Positions 8,005-13,165 of a DNA stretch of 13,165 nt are shown piece by piece. The position numbers were made by a program, and so were the translations under genes. Under the pieces are notes generated by a model that saw nothing but the letters and a program-made list of their open reading frames with translations, ran no database searches and was not told the origin of the DNA. The first letter of the stretch is position 1, and every line of letters starts with the position of its first letter. The DNA is from Aminicenans sp964648465 (GTDB lineage: Bacteria; Acidobacteriota; Aminicenantia; Aminicenantales; Aminicenantaceae), in contig CAZYMU010000049.1 of the NCBI GenBank assembly GCA_964648465.1, positions 1 to 13,165 of the forward strand. Direction: 5' to 3'.

Positions 8005-8033
8005 TTGACATGCTGCGACTAAACCACTATATT
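8005..8033 (+). promoter_or_regulatory. Strong sigma-70-like promoter for the Fur-led operon
   Basis: A perfect TTGACA (8005-8010) and TATATT (8028-8033, one mismatch) are separated by 17 bases. Transcription would start near 8040, inside the palindrome just downstream. It probably drives the Fur-family gene and the closely spaced genes after it, up to about 11433. Confidence 0.65.
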
Positions 8034-8038
8034 ATTAT

Positions 8039-8053
8039 TGAAAACGGTTTTCA
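8039..8053. promoter_or_regulatory. 7-1-7 palindromic Fur-type operator over the transcription start
   Basis: TGAAAAC-G-GTTTTCA is a perfect 7-1-7 inverted repeat. It has the spacing of the classical Fur/PerR box (TGATAAT-N-ATTATCA) and matches it at all but two positions per arm. It is followed by TTATCGATAA. It covers the expected +1 of the promoter at 8005-8033 and lies 22 bases upstream of the Fur-family start codon, so autorepression is the simplest reading. Confidence 0.6.
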
Positions 8054-8074
8054 TTATCGATAAGAGAGGTAAAA

Positions 8075-8521
8075 ATGCCTGGTTCACGAAACTGGCGGGG
8101 TAGACACAAAGGATATTTCTCCAGATGGACAGTACCACGTGAAGCTATCCTTGATCTTTTAAAACGGACGTCGAAACATATGAGTGCCAAGGAAATTTAT
8201 GCTGCTCTTTATAAGTTGTATCCTGGGATAGGGCTTACAACGGTTTACCGCACTTTGGATTTGCTGGTTCGTATGGGACTTATCAATAAGCTTATTTTTG
8301 GGCTTGGCGAAAGCAGATACGAATCTAAATCAGGCGAGAAAAAGAAGACTCATTATCATTTTGTCTGCACAGGATGCGGGAAAATAATTGACTATGATGA
8401 TTTAGTAAATAAAGACTTGGAATTAGTAAAAAGAACTGAAGATATTCTCTCTAAAAAATATGATTTTAAAGTATTAGATCACAGCATTACATTTTATGGT
8501 TTGTGTAAGGATTGTAAATAA
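8075..8521 (+). CDS. Fur-family metal-responsive transcriptional repressor
   Basis: The protein has 148 residues and the layout of Fur-family repressors. An N-terminal winged helix runs to about residue 80, with SAKEIYAALYKLYPGIGLTTVYRTLDLL (37-64) holding the recognition helix. A metal-binding dimerisation domain follows: HYHFVCTGCGKIIDY (93-107) carries His93/His95 and the structural pair Cys98/Cys101, and the second pair Cys144/Cys147 ends the protein. RYES places Glu83 where Fur has a glutamate ligand and PerR an aspartate, so iron or another divalent metal is a likelier signal than peroxide; this is inference. The N-terminus is extended and basic (SRNWRGRHKGYFSR). GAGAGG sits at a good distance before the ATG. 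It heads an operon of Fe-S related genes under its own promoter and palindrome. Confidence 0.92.
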   Translation: MPGSRNWRGRHKGYFSRWTVPREAILDLLKRTSKHMSAKEIYAALYKLYPGIGLTTVYRTLDLLVRMGLINKLIFGLGESRYESKSGEKKKTHYHFVCTGCGKIIDYDDLVNKDLELVKRTEDILSKKYDFKVLDHSITFYGLCKDCK

Positions 8522-8533
8522 AATTAGCCTAGT

Positions 8534-8544
8534 AAAGGAGGTGA
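8534..8544 (+). promoter_or_regulatory. Perfect Shine-Dalgarno deciding the DUF5320 start
   Basis: AAAGGAGGTGA is a full match to the 16S anti-Shine-Dalgarno sequence and lies five bases before the ATG at 8550. It rules out the longer in-frame start at 8496 inside the Fur-family gene and suggests this small protein is translated strongly. Confidence 0.8.
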
Positions 8545-8549
8545 ATAAT

Positions 8550-8921
8550 ATGCCAAGAGGAGACAGAACAGGACCCGTGGGATATGGCTCAATGACAGGA
8601 AGAGGCATGGGGTACTGTGCCGGTTACCCCACTCCAGGTTATATGAACCAGGGATCAGGTTTTGGCTACGGGCGAGGAATGGGATTTGGGAGAGGTTTTG
8701 GAAGAGGCATGGGACGAGGACAAGGAATGGGCTGGGGTAGAGCAAGATTCATGGATTACCCAGTTCCACCTCAACAAGAAGGATACTATCAAGCTGCCCC
8801 GGACATGACAGGTCTATCTTCTGAAGGAGAGCTTCCATATTTAAAAAAACAAGCAGAGGAACTTAGCCAGTATATGAAAGATATAACAAAAAGAATTGCA
8901 GAGCTTGAGAAAAAGAAATAG
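8550..8921 (+). CDS. DUF5320-type Gly/Arg/Met-rich small protein
   Basis: The 123-residue product opens with MPRGDRTGPVGYGSMTGRGMGYCAGY, the characteristic start of DUF5320 proteins, which are common beside NifX/NifB-like and Mrp genes in anaerobes. The middle (about residues 36-66) is a low-complexity run of GRGMG/GFGRG units. The last 30 residues (LPYLKKQAEELSQYMKDITK onward) form a predicted coiled coil rich in Glu and Lys, so the protein may oligomerise. It has one cysteine (Cys23) and no catalytic motif. It lies 28 bp after the Fur-family gene. The biochemical function is unknown; a metal- or cluster-associated role is inferred only from the company it keeps. Confidence 0.88.
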   Translation: MPRGDRTGPVGYGSMTGRGMGYCAGYPTPGYMNQGSGFGYGRGMGFGRGFGRGMGRGQGMGWGRARFMDYPVPPQQEGYYQAAPDMTGLSSEGELPYLKKQAEELSQYMKDITKRIAELEKKK

Positions 8922-8956
8922 AATAGCGATATAAAATTACTTTTCTAGGAGTTAGA

Positions 8957-9203
8957 ATGAAGATTGCTATTTCTACAGACAATGGATGTTGAGGTTTTTG
9001 AAAATCCCAACATGGAAATATCTCAGGGAGCCGGTATCAAAACAGCCCAGATTATTACAAATAAGAATATAGATATAGTATTAACAGGGAATTGCGAACC
9101 AAATGCAGTTAGGATTCTTAATTTATCTGGGATTAAAGTCATAACAGGTATAAACGGAAATCTAAAAGATGCCATCTTGGAATTCCGACAGGAGGAGAAA
9201 TAA
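8957..9203 (+). pseudogene. NifX/NifB-type cluster-binding protein gene broken by an out-of-frame internal deletion
   Basis: The expected start is intact: ATG at 8957 with TAGGAG upstream, encoding MKIAISTDNG, a typical beginning for the dinitrogenase iron-molybdenum cofactor family. That frame stops at 8990-8992 after 11 codons. The rest of the family sequence continues in another frame from about 8982: MDVEVFENPN, then GAGIKTAQIITNKNIDIVLTG, NCEPNAVRILNLSGIKVITG and a normal C-terminus ending at 9203. In intact relatives about 25 further residues, including the Arg-Phe-Gly-Arg-Cys segment, lie between these parts. Roughly 70-75 bases therefore seem to be missing, a number not divisible by three. 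A 73-residue product could restart at the ATG at 8982, which has no good binding site of its own. The stop overlaps the mrp start as TAATG. An assembly error cannot be excluded. Confidence 0.75.
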
Positions 9204-10018
9204 TGTCAACCAGAGAACAAGAAATTAAAGAACAAGGGGAAAGAATCTCCAGGACTCTCGATAAAATCAAGAATAGGCTCCTTGTTTTCAGCGGTAAAGG
9301 CGGAGTAGGTAAAAGCACTGTTGCTGCAAATCTCGCACTTGCTTTTGCCAGTAAGGGGATGAAAGTAGGTATTTTAGACGTGGATATTCACGGCCCGAAT
9401 CTGACAAAAATTCTTGGAGTTGAACAAAAAAAACTGAATGCCACACCTGATGGGAAAATTATCCCTGTAGCAGTAAATACTAATCTCTCATTGGTTTCAA
9501 TGGCATTCCTTCTCCAGGATCCTGATACTCCTGTTATCTGGCGTGGGCCTATGAAGATGAAAGCCATCCAGCAGTTTTTAGCAGATGTGGATTGGGGAGA
9601 ATTGGACTGGCTGATTATTGATTCCCCTCCAGGCACTGGTGATGAACCTCTCTCAGTTGCACAGCTTATCCCAGCAACAGGAGCAATTGTTGTCACAACC
9701 CCTCAAGAGTTATCCATCATGGACTCAAAGAAAGCTGTTGCATTCGCTAGGCAGCTTAAACTTAAGATTATTGGAATCATTGAAAACATGAGTGGTATGA
9801 CATGCCCTTACTGTGGGGGAAAAATAGATCTTTTCAAAGAGGGCGGAGGAAAAAGAGCTGCTATAGAATTAGGAGTCCCGTTCCTGGGCAAAATCCCTAT
9901 TGATCCCCAGATTGTAACCCTTGGGGATGAAGGGAAATCTTTTATTGACAAACGGCCTGACTCTGAAGCAAGCCAGGATTTTATCAAGGTCGTTGAAAAA
10001 ATAATAAAATCAGATTAG
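9203..10018 (+). CDS. mrp: Mrp/NBP35-family Fe-S cluster carrier ATPase
   Basis: Mrp/ApbC/NBP35 proteins are cytoplasmic P-loop ATPases of the MinD superfamily that bind a bridging 4Fe-4S cluster and deliver it to apoproteins. The 271-residue protein shows the deviant Walker A GKGGVGKST (31-39), the switch region DVDIHGPNLTKILG (59-72), Walker B-like LIIDSPPGTGDEPL (137-150), and the cluster-binding pair Cys201-Pro-Tyr-Cys204. There is no long N-terminal DUF59 domain, as in many anaerobe Mrp proteins. GGAGG sits before the start and the ATG overlaps the stop of the broken NifX-type gene. Its place between DUF5320, NifX-type and CGGC genes supports a role in metallocluster assembly or storage. 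Confidence 0.95.
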   Translation: MSTREQEIKEQGERISRTLDKIKNRLLVFSGKGGVGKSTVAANLALAFASKGMKVGILDVDIHGPNLTKILGVEQKKLNATPDGKIIPVAVNTNLSLVSMAFLLQDPDTPVIWRGPMKMKAIQQFLADVDWGELDWLIIDSPPGTGDEPLSVAQLIPATGAIVVTTPQELSIMDSKKAVAFARQLKLKIIGIIENMSGMTCPYCGGKIDLFKEGGGKRAAIELGVPFLGKIPIDPQIVTLGDEGKSFIDKRPDSEASQDFIKVVEKIIKSD

Positions 10019-10047
10019 TTTAAGTTACTATTTATTAAGGAGTCTCC

Positions 10048-10491
10048 ATGAAAAAAATTGGGATCATAATTTGCGGCCGCTACCAGGCTTGCGGCGGAGG
10101 GAAATGCTTTAGATCTATTAGAGAAAGGGTAGGAGCTTTTTCCCGCTATCCTAAAGATGAAGTTGTAGAAGTTGTCGGTTACTCCTACTGTGGGGGGTGC
10201 CCGGGTGGAAACATCGAATATGTTCCTGAAGAAATGATAAAAAACGGTGCTGAGGTTATCCATCTTGCCACAGGCTTGGTTGTCGGTTACCCTCCGTGCC
10301 CATATATTAATCATTTCAAGAAATTTATCGAAAGTTATTACAGTCTGCCTGTCGTAATAGGAACCCATCCAATTCCACTGAAATACCTGGAAGCCCACAA
10401 GAAACTTCCTTTCTGGAAACAAACTAATATGGAGGAGCTTGCTGGAGATCTGATGAAAGAAGACAAAAAAATCATGGAAGACTACAATTGA
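10048..10491 (+). CDS. CGGC-domain cysteine-rich protein
   Basis: This 147-residue protein matches the CGGC domain (PF08821), a putative metal-binding family of anaerobic bacteria and archaea with no established enzyme activity. The signature cysteines are visible: ICGRYQACGGGKC near the N-terminus (Cys9, Cys15, Cys20), the naming motif YCGGCPGG (about 48-55) and GYPPCPY (about 90-96), with two histidines (HLATG and GTHPIPLKYLE) that could also ligate metal. AAGGAG lies seven bases before the ATG, 29 bp after mrp. The cysteine pattern and the neighbours suggest binding of iron or an Fe-S cluster in the cytoplasm; that is inference. Confidence 0.9.
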   Translation: MKKIGIIICGRYQACGGGKCFRSIRERVGAFSRYPKDEVVEVVGYSYCGGCPGGNIEYVPEEMIKNGAEVIHLATGLVVGYPPCPYINHFKKFIESYYSLPVVIGTHPIPLKYLEAHKKLPFWKQTNMEELAGDLMKEDKKIMEDYN

Positions 10492-10507
10492 TATAGGAGG
10501 TTATAAC

Positions 10508-10690
10508 ATGCAAAGAGGAGGACAAGGACAAGGTAGTGGTGGCAGGGGAGGACGTATGGGTGGCGGAAGAGGTTTAGGTCCTGGCGATTACTGTGTCTGC
10601 CCATCCTGTGGAACCAAGGTTAAACACCAGACAGGAGCTCCGTGTTATCAGATGACATGTCCCAACTGTGGGGCTAAAATGGGCCGTTAA
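10508..10690 (+). CDS. Small Gly/Arg-rich zinc-ribbon protein
   Basis: This 60-residue protein has two parts. Residues 1-25 are a Gly/Arg/Gln low-complexity tail (RGGQGQGSGGRGGRMGGGRG). Residues 28-60 form a zinc-ribbon or rubredoxin-like unit with two knuckles, CVCPSCG and CPNCGAKM, plus a further cysteine (APCYQM) and His41, enough to bind one or more metal ions. AGGAGG stands eight bases before the ATG, 16 bp after the CGGC gene. Small proteins of this kind occur in the same neighbourhoods as DUF5320 and Mrp genes. No function is known to me; the real-gene call rests on the binding site, the cysteine spacing and the operon position. Confidence 0.85.
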   Translation: MQRGGQGQGSGGRGGRMGGGRGLGPGDYCVCPSCGTKVKHQTGAPCYQMTCPNCGAKMGR

Positions 10691-10707
10691 TATCTCCAAA
10701 AAATAAC

Positions 10708-11433
10708 ATGATAAAAAAACAAACATTGAATATGAGAATTGTCTATGACAATAATTCATATAATAAAATTCTAAAACCTGATTGGGGATTTTCCTGTTTC
10801 ATAAGCGGTTTGGAAAAAAGCATTCTTTTCGATACAGGAACAAAAGGAAATATACTGCTTTCTAACATGGAAAAGATGGGAATCCTCCCTGATGATATTG
10901 ACATAGTTTTCCTTTCACATGACCATAAAGACCACACTGGTGGTTTAGAGTCACTTCTTAAAAAAAACTCTGAAATTGAGGTGTGGCTTCCTGAATTCTT
11001 TTCATCGAACTTCAAAAAATCAATCAAAAAAATGGGAGCAGATTTTATAGATGTCCAAAAGTTACAAAAAATATGCGAAGGGGCCTATACAACAGGAGTG
11101 ATTACAGGCTGGATTAATGAACAATCCTTGGTTCTAGAAACAAATGAAGGACTTGTTTTGATGACAGGCTGCTCCCATCCGCGCATCGCAAATATTATTA
11201 CTATAGTTAAAGACTTGTTTAAAAAAGATATATTCATGGTTTTAGGGGGATTCCATTTAGCTGGCTTTGAAAATGCGGAAATAAAAGAGATCATTGGAGT
11301 ATTTCGATCTATTAATGTCAAGAAGACAGGACCCTGCCACTGCTCGGGAGACAATGCGAGAAGGCTTTTCGCTAAAGAGTACAAAGGTGATTATATCGAT
11401 ATTGGGGTCGGTAAAGAAATTATTATCGAATGA
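10708..11433 (+). CDS. MBL-fold metallo-hydrolase
   Basis: The 241-residue protein has the metallo-beta-lactamase fold. The core motif HDHKDH (71-76) sits after the FLS strand, with His157 in TGCSHPRI, His183 in GGFHLAG and His211 in PCHCSGDNARR as the remaining ligands. ILFDTGTKGNILLSNMEKMG (39-58) is typical of the branch annotated as similar to beta-ribofuranosylaminobenzene 5'-phosphate synthases, which also occurs next to Mrp/CGGC clusters in anaerobes. The substrate is unknown. Homology begins near MRIVYDNNSY, so the start could also be ATG at 10732; neither start has a good binding site. It is 17 bp after the zinc-ribbon gene and probably ends the operon transcribed from 8005. Confidence 0.9.
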   Translation: MIKKQTLNMRIVYDNNSYNKILKPDWGFSCFISGLEKSILFDTGTKGNILLSNMEKMGILPDDIDIVFLSHDHKDHTGGLESLLKKNSEIEVWLPEFFSSNFKKSIKKMGADFIDVQKLQKICEGAYTTGVITGWINEQSLVLETNEGLVLMTGCSHPRIANIITIVKDLFKKDIFMVLGGFHLAGFENAEIKEIIGVFRSINVKKTGPCHCSGDNARRLFAKEYKGDYIDIGVGKEIIIE

Positions 11434-11550
11434 ATAACGATAAGAAACATTCAGATCCCAGGCCTCAAGTTGTTTGCTTTTCCAAATAGAAGAAAATTTC
11501 AATTGAAAATCGAAAAAGAAATAATATAGAAGATAGAACCGTATGAAAAG

Positions 11551-11558
11551 AAGGAGAT
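11551..11558 (+). promoter_or_regulatory. Ribosome binding site deciding the DUF4405 start
   Basis: AAGGAGAT sits seven bases before the ATG at 11564. The earlier in-frame ATG at 11543 would place this site inside the coding region and has no comparable upstream site, so 11564 is the preferred start. Confidence 0.75.
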
Positions 11559-11563
11559 TTAAA

Positions 11564-12346
11564 ATGAAAAAAGTAGATTGGAGATACCTTGTAGACAGTT
11601 TTCTTTTTATTTGTCTTTTAAGCCTTGCCCCAATTGGATTTCTTATGGGTTTTGTCTTAGCTGAGGGACCTACAGGTCAGGCAACAGACAAATTATTCTT
11701 AGGACTTCACAGGCACCAATGGGGAAATATCCACCTGTGTATTTCTATTATTTTCACTATTCTTGTCGTGGTTCACATTGTTTTCAACTGGAAATGGATC
11801 AAACAAAAAGCTCGAAACCTCTTCAAAAAAAGATGGGGCACTATGCTAATTATTACAGTAGTCGCTTCTTTTATGGTGCTCTTCCTTTCATGGGTATTTT
11901 CTCAAAAAAACTCACCTGCCTATAAAGGATATGGGATGAGGGAAGGAAGAAGCTGGAAGATACAAAACGAAACAAAAAAGGATTTACCAGAGAAAAAGCC
12001 AACTGTTGAACGCAACAGCATCCCTTTGCCTCCTTCCATAAAAAAGGAAGAGATATTAAAGAAGCAAGAGGTAAAAGGCGAAGAAAAGCAGCACCATATA
12101 GATGAACCTAAATTGACAAAGGGAAGACTGGATGACAATGTTTCTGGTATTCTTATCACAGGGCAGATGACTTTTTATGATATTGAAAGTGAAACCGGGA
12201 TCCCCGCCAAAAAAATTGCAGACAAGTTAGGCCTTCCTGCAAATATTCCTCTCAACGAGAACTTGGGGAGGTTGAGAAAAACATATCGATTTACGATGCA
12301 GGAAGTAAGAGATGTCATTTCATCAATATTAGAAAAAGATGAATGA
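11564..12346 (+). CDS. DUF4405-like membrane protein with a soluble C-terminal domain
   Basis: The 260-residue protein has three predicted membrane helices, at about 11-32, 55-76 and 94-113. Histidines lie in and around the second (LHRHQWGNIH, His49/51/57, and His71 in VVVHIVFNW), the pattern of DUF4405 proteins, which resemble heme-b-binding cytochrome subunits. A Lys/Glu/Pro-rich linker (about 125-190) leads to a C-terminal domain: GILITGQMTFYDIESETGIP, then KIADKLGLPANIPLNENLGRLRKTY and FTMQEVRDVI. That domain looks like a small helical module found on other anaerobe membrane redox proteins. A 130-bp gap follows the MBL gene, so it may be transcribed separately. Electron transfer at the membrane is a reasonable guess; heme binding is not proven by sequence. 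Confidence 0.85.
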   Translation: MKKVDWRYLVDSFLFICLLSLAPIGFLMGFVLAEGPTGQATDKLFLGLHRHQWGNIHLCISIIFTILVVVHIVFNWKWIKQKARNLFKKRWGTMLIITVVASFMVLFLSWVFSQKNSPAYKGYGMREGRSWKIQNETKKDLPEKKPTVERNSIPLPPSIKKEEILKKQEVKGEEKQHHIDEPKLTKGRLDDNVSGILITGQMTFYDIESETGIPAKKIADKLGLPANIPLNENLGRLRKTYRFTMQEVRDVISSILEKDE

Positions 12347-12608
12347 GGTCATGAAATATCTCAATTTTCCCCATCAACATTGGTTTTTCTCCTGTTTCCT
12401 TTATAGTTAGCCGCCAGATTTTCGTTTACATGAAAAAACAGGAAATATAGCTGGAATTGTAGATAAAAACGTGCAGAAAAAGGTCTAAAACAATAGATTT
12501 TAATATATTAAAAAAAAGTTGTTGAAATTAGTATATAAAATATGGTAAAATAATATTTAAGTTCAAAAAGGGGAATGAAAAAAAGGAAAATTCGTAATAA
12601 TATTTCTT

Positions 12609-12650
12609 AACTTCTTTTTTATCAAATATTTGCTGCAAAAAAGAGAAGTT
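12609..12650 (+). terminator. Terminator-like hairpin
   Basis: AACTTCT-TTTTT pairs with AAAAA-G-AGAAGTT around a loop of about 17 bases, with a single bulged G, and is followed by TTCTATTTCTTT. The stem is A/T-rich and therefore weak. It could terminate the upstream gene's transcript or a short RNA starting near 12558. Confidence 0.3.
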
Positions 12651-12923
12651 TTCTATTTCTTTGACCAGTTGTAGATTTCATTGGTTAATTCCGAATGATC
12701 AAGGTTAAAGTCCTATTTTATTGATTTTCATGAAAATTGGTAATAATTGAGATATTTTCTATTGTTTTTTGCAACTTTTTCACTGTTTTTAACGTATTAG
12801 TATATGAAGTGGACGATTTAAGATATTTTGAAACCATCAGCATGAAAAAATCCCTCCTTTTTACTACTCCTTTTTTCGGAGGATTTAAGATAGATTATCT
12901 ATTCTTTTAATCCATCCCCTGTT

Positions 12924-12958
12924 AAGCTACCGATTTGCTTATTAGATATCGGTAGCTT
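12924..12958. terminator. 11-bp stem-loop, possible terminator
   Basis: AAGCTACCGAT (12924-12934) pairs perfectly with ATCGGTAGCTT (12948-12958) around a 13-base loop and is followed by TATATTATT. It is the most stable hairpin in the intergenic stretch. The uridine run is short and interrupted, so it could instead be a structural element or protein site. Confidence 0.45.
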
Positions 12959-12978
12959 TATATTATTCATGTTATTCA

Positions 12979-13103
12979 TAAAAATTGCTGATAAGTTATA
13001 AAAATTAAACCTAGTTTTAATCGTTTTCCAAGGAGTCCTCATAATTACCTTGAATTATACGTTCTCAATAATAAAATTTAATTATATTTATCAGCAATTT
13101 TTA
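12979..13103. repeat. Perfect 16-bp inverted repeat bounding a 125-bp AT-rich element
   Basis: TAAAAATTGCTGATAA (12979-12994) recurs as its exact reverse complement TTATCAGCAATTTTTA (13088-13103). The 93 bases between are AT-rich, and the sequence just inside the arms is partly complementary (ATAAAAATTAAA against TTTAATTATA). It may be a small non-autonomous element or a long structured RNA. No target-site duplication was recognised. Confidence 0.6.
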
Positions 13104-13135
13104 CCCTATGGGCGAGCCGATCTTACCGCATCTCA

Positions 13136-13165
13136 GGCTGTGTCATAATACAGGGAAGTTGTTAT
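13136..13165. mobile_element. Possible insertion-sequence end, cut by the window
   Basis: GGCTGTGTCATAATACAGG resembles the GGCTGTGTCAAAA-like terminal repeats of several IS families. It lies where base composition changes, right after the inverted-repeat element. Only one end is inside the window and no transposase is visible, so this is a weak call. Confidence 0.2.

Larger units (their letters stand above)
12347..13165. other. AT-rich intergenic stretch without a convincing gene
   Basis: These 819 bases contain no frame with both a plausible length and a ribosome binding site. The base composition is clearly more AT-rich than the coding part until about 13104, where it becomes more balanced. 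What can be seen: a hairpin at 12609-12650, a weaker pairing of AAATCCCTCC (12848-12857) with GGAGGATTT (12878-12886), an 11-bp stem at 12924-12958, a long inverted repeat at 12979-13103, and an IS-end-like sequence from 13136. A weak promoter-like pair (TTGAAA at 12522, TAAAAT at 12546, spacer 18) lies upstream of the first hairpin. No tRNA, rRNA or CRISPR pattern was seen. Confidence 0.7.

Noticed and set aside
11497..11508. 12-bp palindrome TTTCAATTGAAA upstream of the DUF4405 gene
   Set aside because: It lies in an A/T-rich gap, lacks the 7-1-7 spacing of the operator at 8039-8053 and has no promoter hexamers at the right distance.
12842..12910. 22-residue frame beginning MKKSLLFTTPFFGG
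   Set aside because: It has no ribosome binding site, is very short, and overlaps the CCCTCC/GGAGG pairing.
13108..13165. Open frame MGEPILPHLRLCHNTGKLL running off the right edge
   Set aside because: Another frame is also open here, there is no binding site before the ATG, and only 19 codons are visible. Chance cannot be excluded.

Overview
The window looks like chromosomal DNA from an anaerobic bacterium with a fairly low GC content (about 40% by eye). The lineage cannot be fixed from sequence alone. The anaerobic signs are a radical-SAM enzyme, an Mrp-type Fe-S carrier with CGGC and DUF5320 proteins, and a NifX-type cluster-binding remnant. Genes are densely packed, with strong Shine-Dalgarno sites and several start/stop overlaps (ATGA, TAATG). 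An uncultivated anaerobic phylum is plausible, but that is inference.

Layout. (1) Positions 1-1909, minus strand: a Tat-exported Gfo/Idh/MocA-fold protein of the GH109 glycosidase type, cut by the window edge, preceded by an unrecognised 275-residue protein built of four beta/alpha-like repeats. (2) Positions 2043-3680, plus strand: queC-queD-queE with overlapping genes, making 7-cyano-7-deazaguanine (preQ0). (3) Positions 3689-7515, plus strand: a surface-glycosylation trio following queE with almost no gap. It comprises a GT-C type membrane glycosyltransferase with a TPR tail, an FAD-dependent oxidoreductase related to UDP-galactopyranose mutase, and a GtrA-type membrane protein. (4) Positions 7525-7911, minus strand: queF, the preQ0 reductase, converging on gtrA and driven by its own promoter. 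(5) Positions 8005-12346, plus strand: a metal/Fe-S cluster. A Fur-family regulator with a strong promoter and an overlapping 7-1-7 palindromic operator is followed by a DUF5320 Gly/Arg-rich protein, a broken NifX-type gene, an Mrp/NBP35 ATPase, a CGGC-domain protein, a 60-residue zinc-ribbon protein, an MBL-fold hydrolase and, after a 130-bp gap, a DUF4405-like membrane protein with a soluble C-terminal domain. (6) Positions 12347-13165: AT-rich DNA without a convincing gene. It carries hairpins, a 16-bp perfect inverted repeat spanning 125 bp, and possibly the edge of a mobile element at the right boundary.

How the genes work together. queD, queE and queC turn 7,8-dihydroneopterin triphosphate into preQ0, and queF reduces it to preQ1 for queuosine tRNA modification; folE, tgt and queA are not in the window. 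The glycosylation trio probably acts on lipid-linked or cell-surface sugars and sits physically inside the que cluster. The Fur-led operon looks like an iron- or redox-responsive Fe-S/metallocluster handling unit. Its NifX member has lost its start region through an out-of-frame deletion that left the stop/start overlap with mrp intact.
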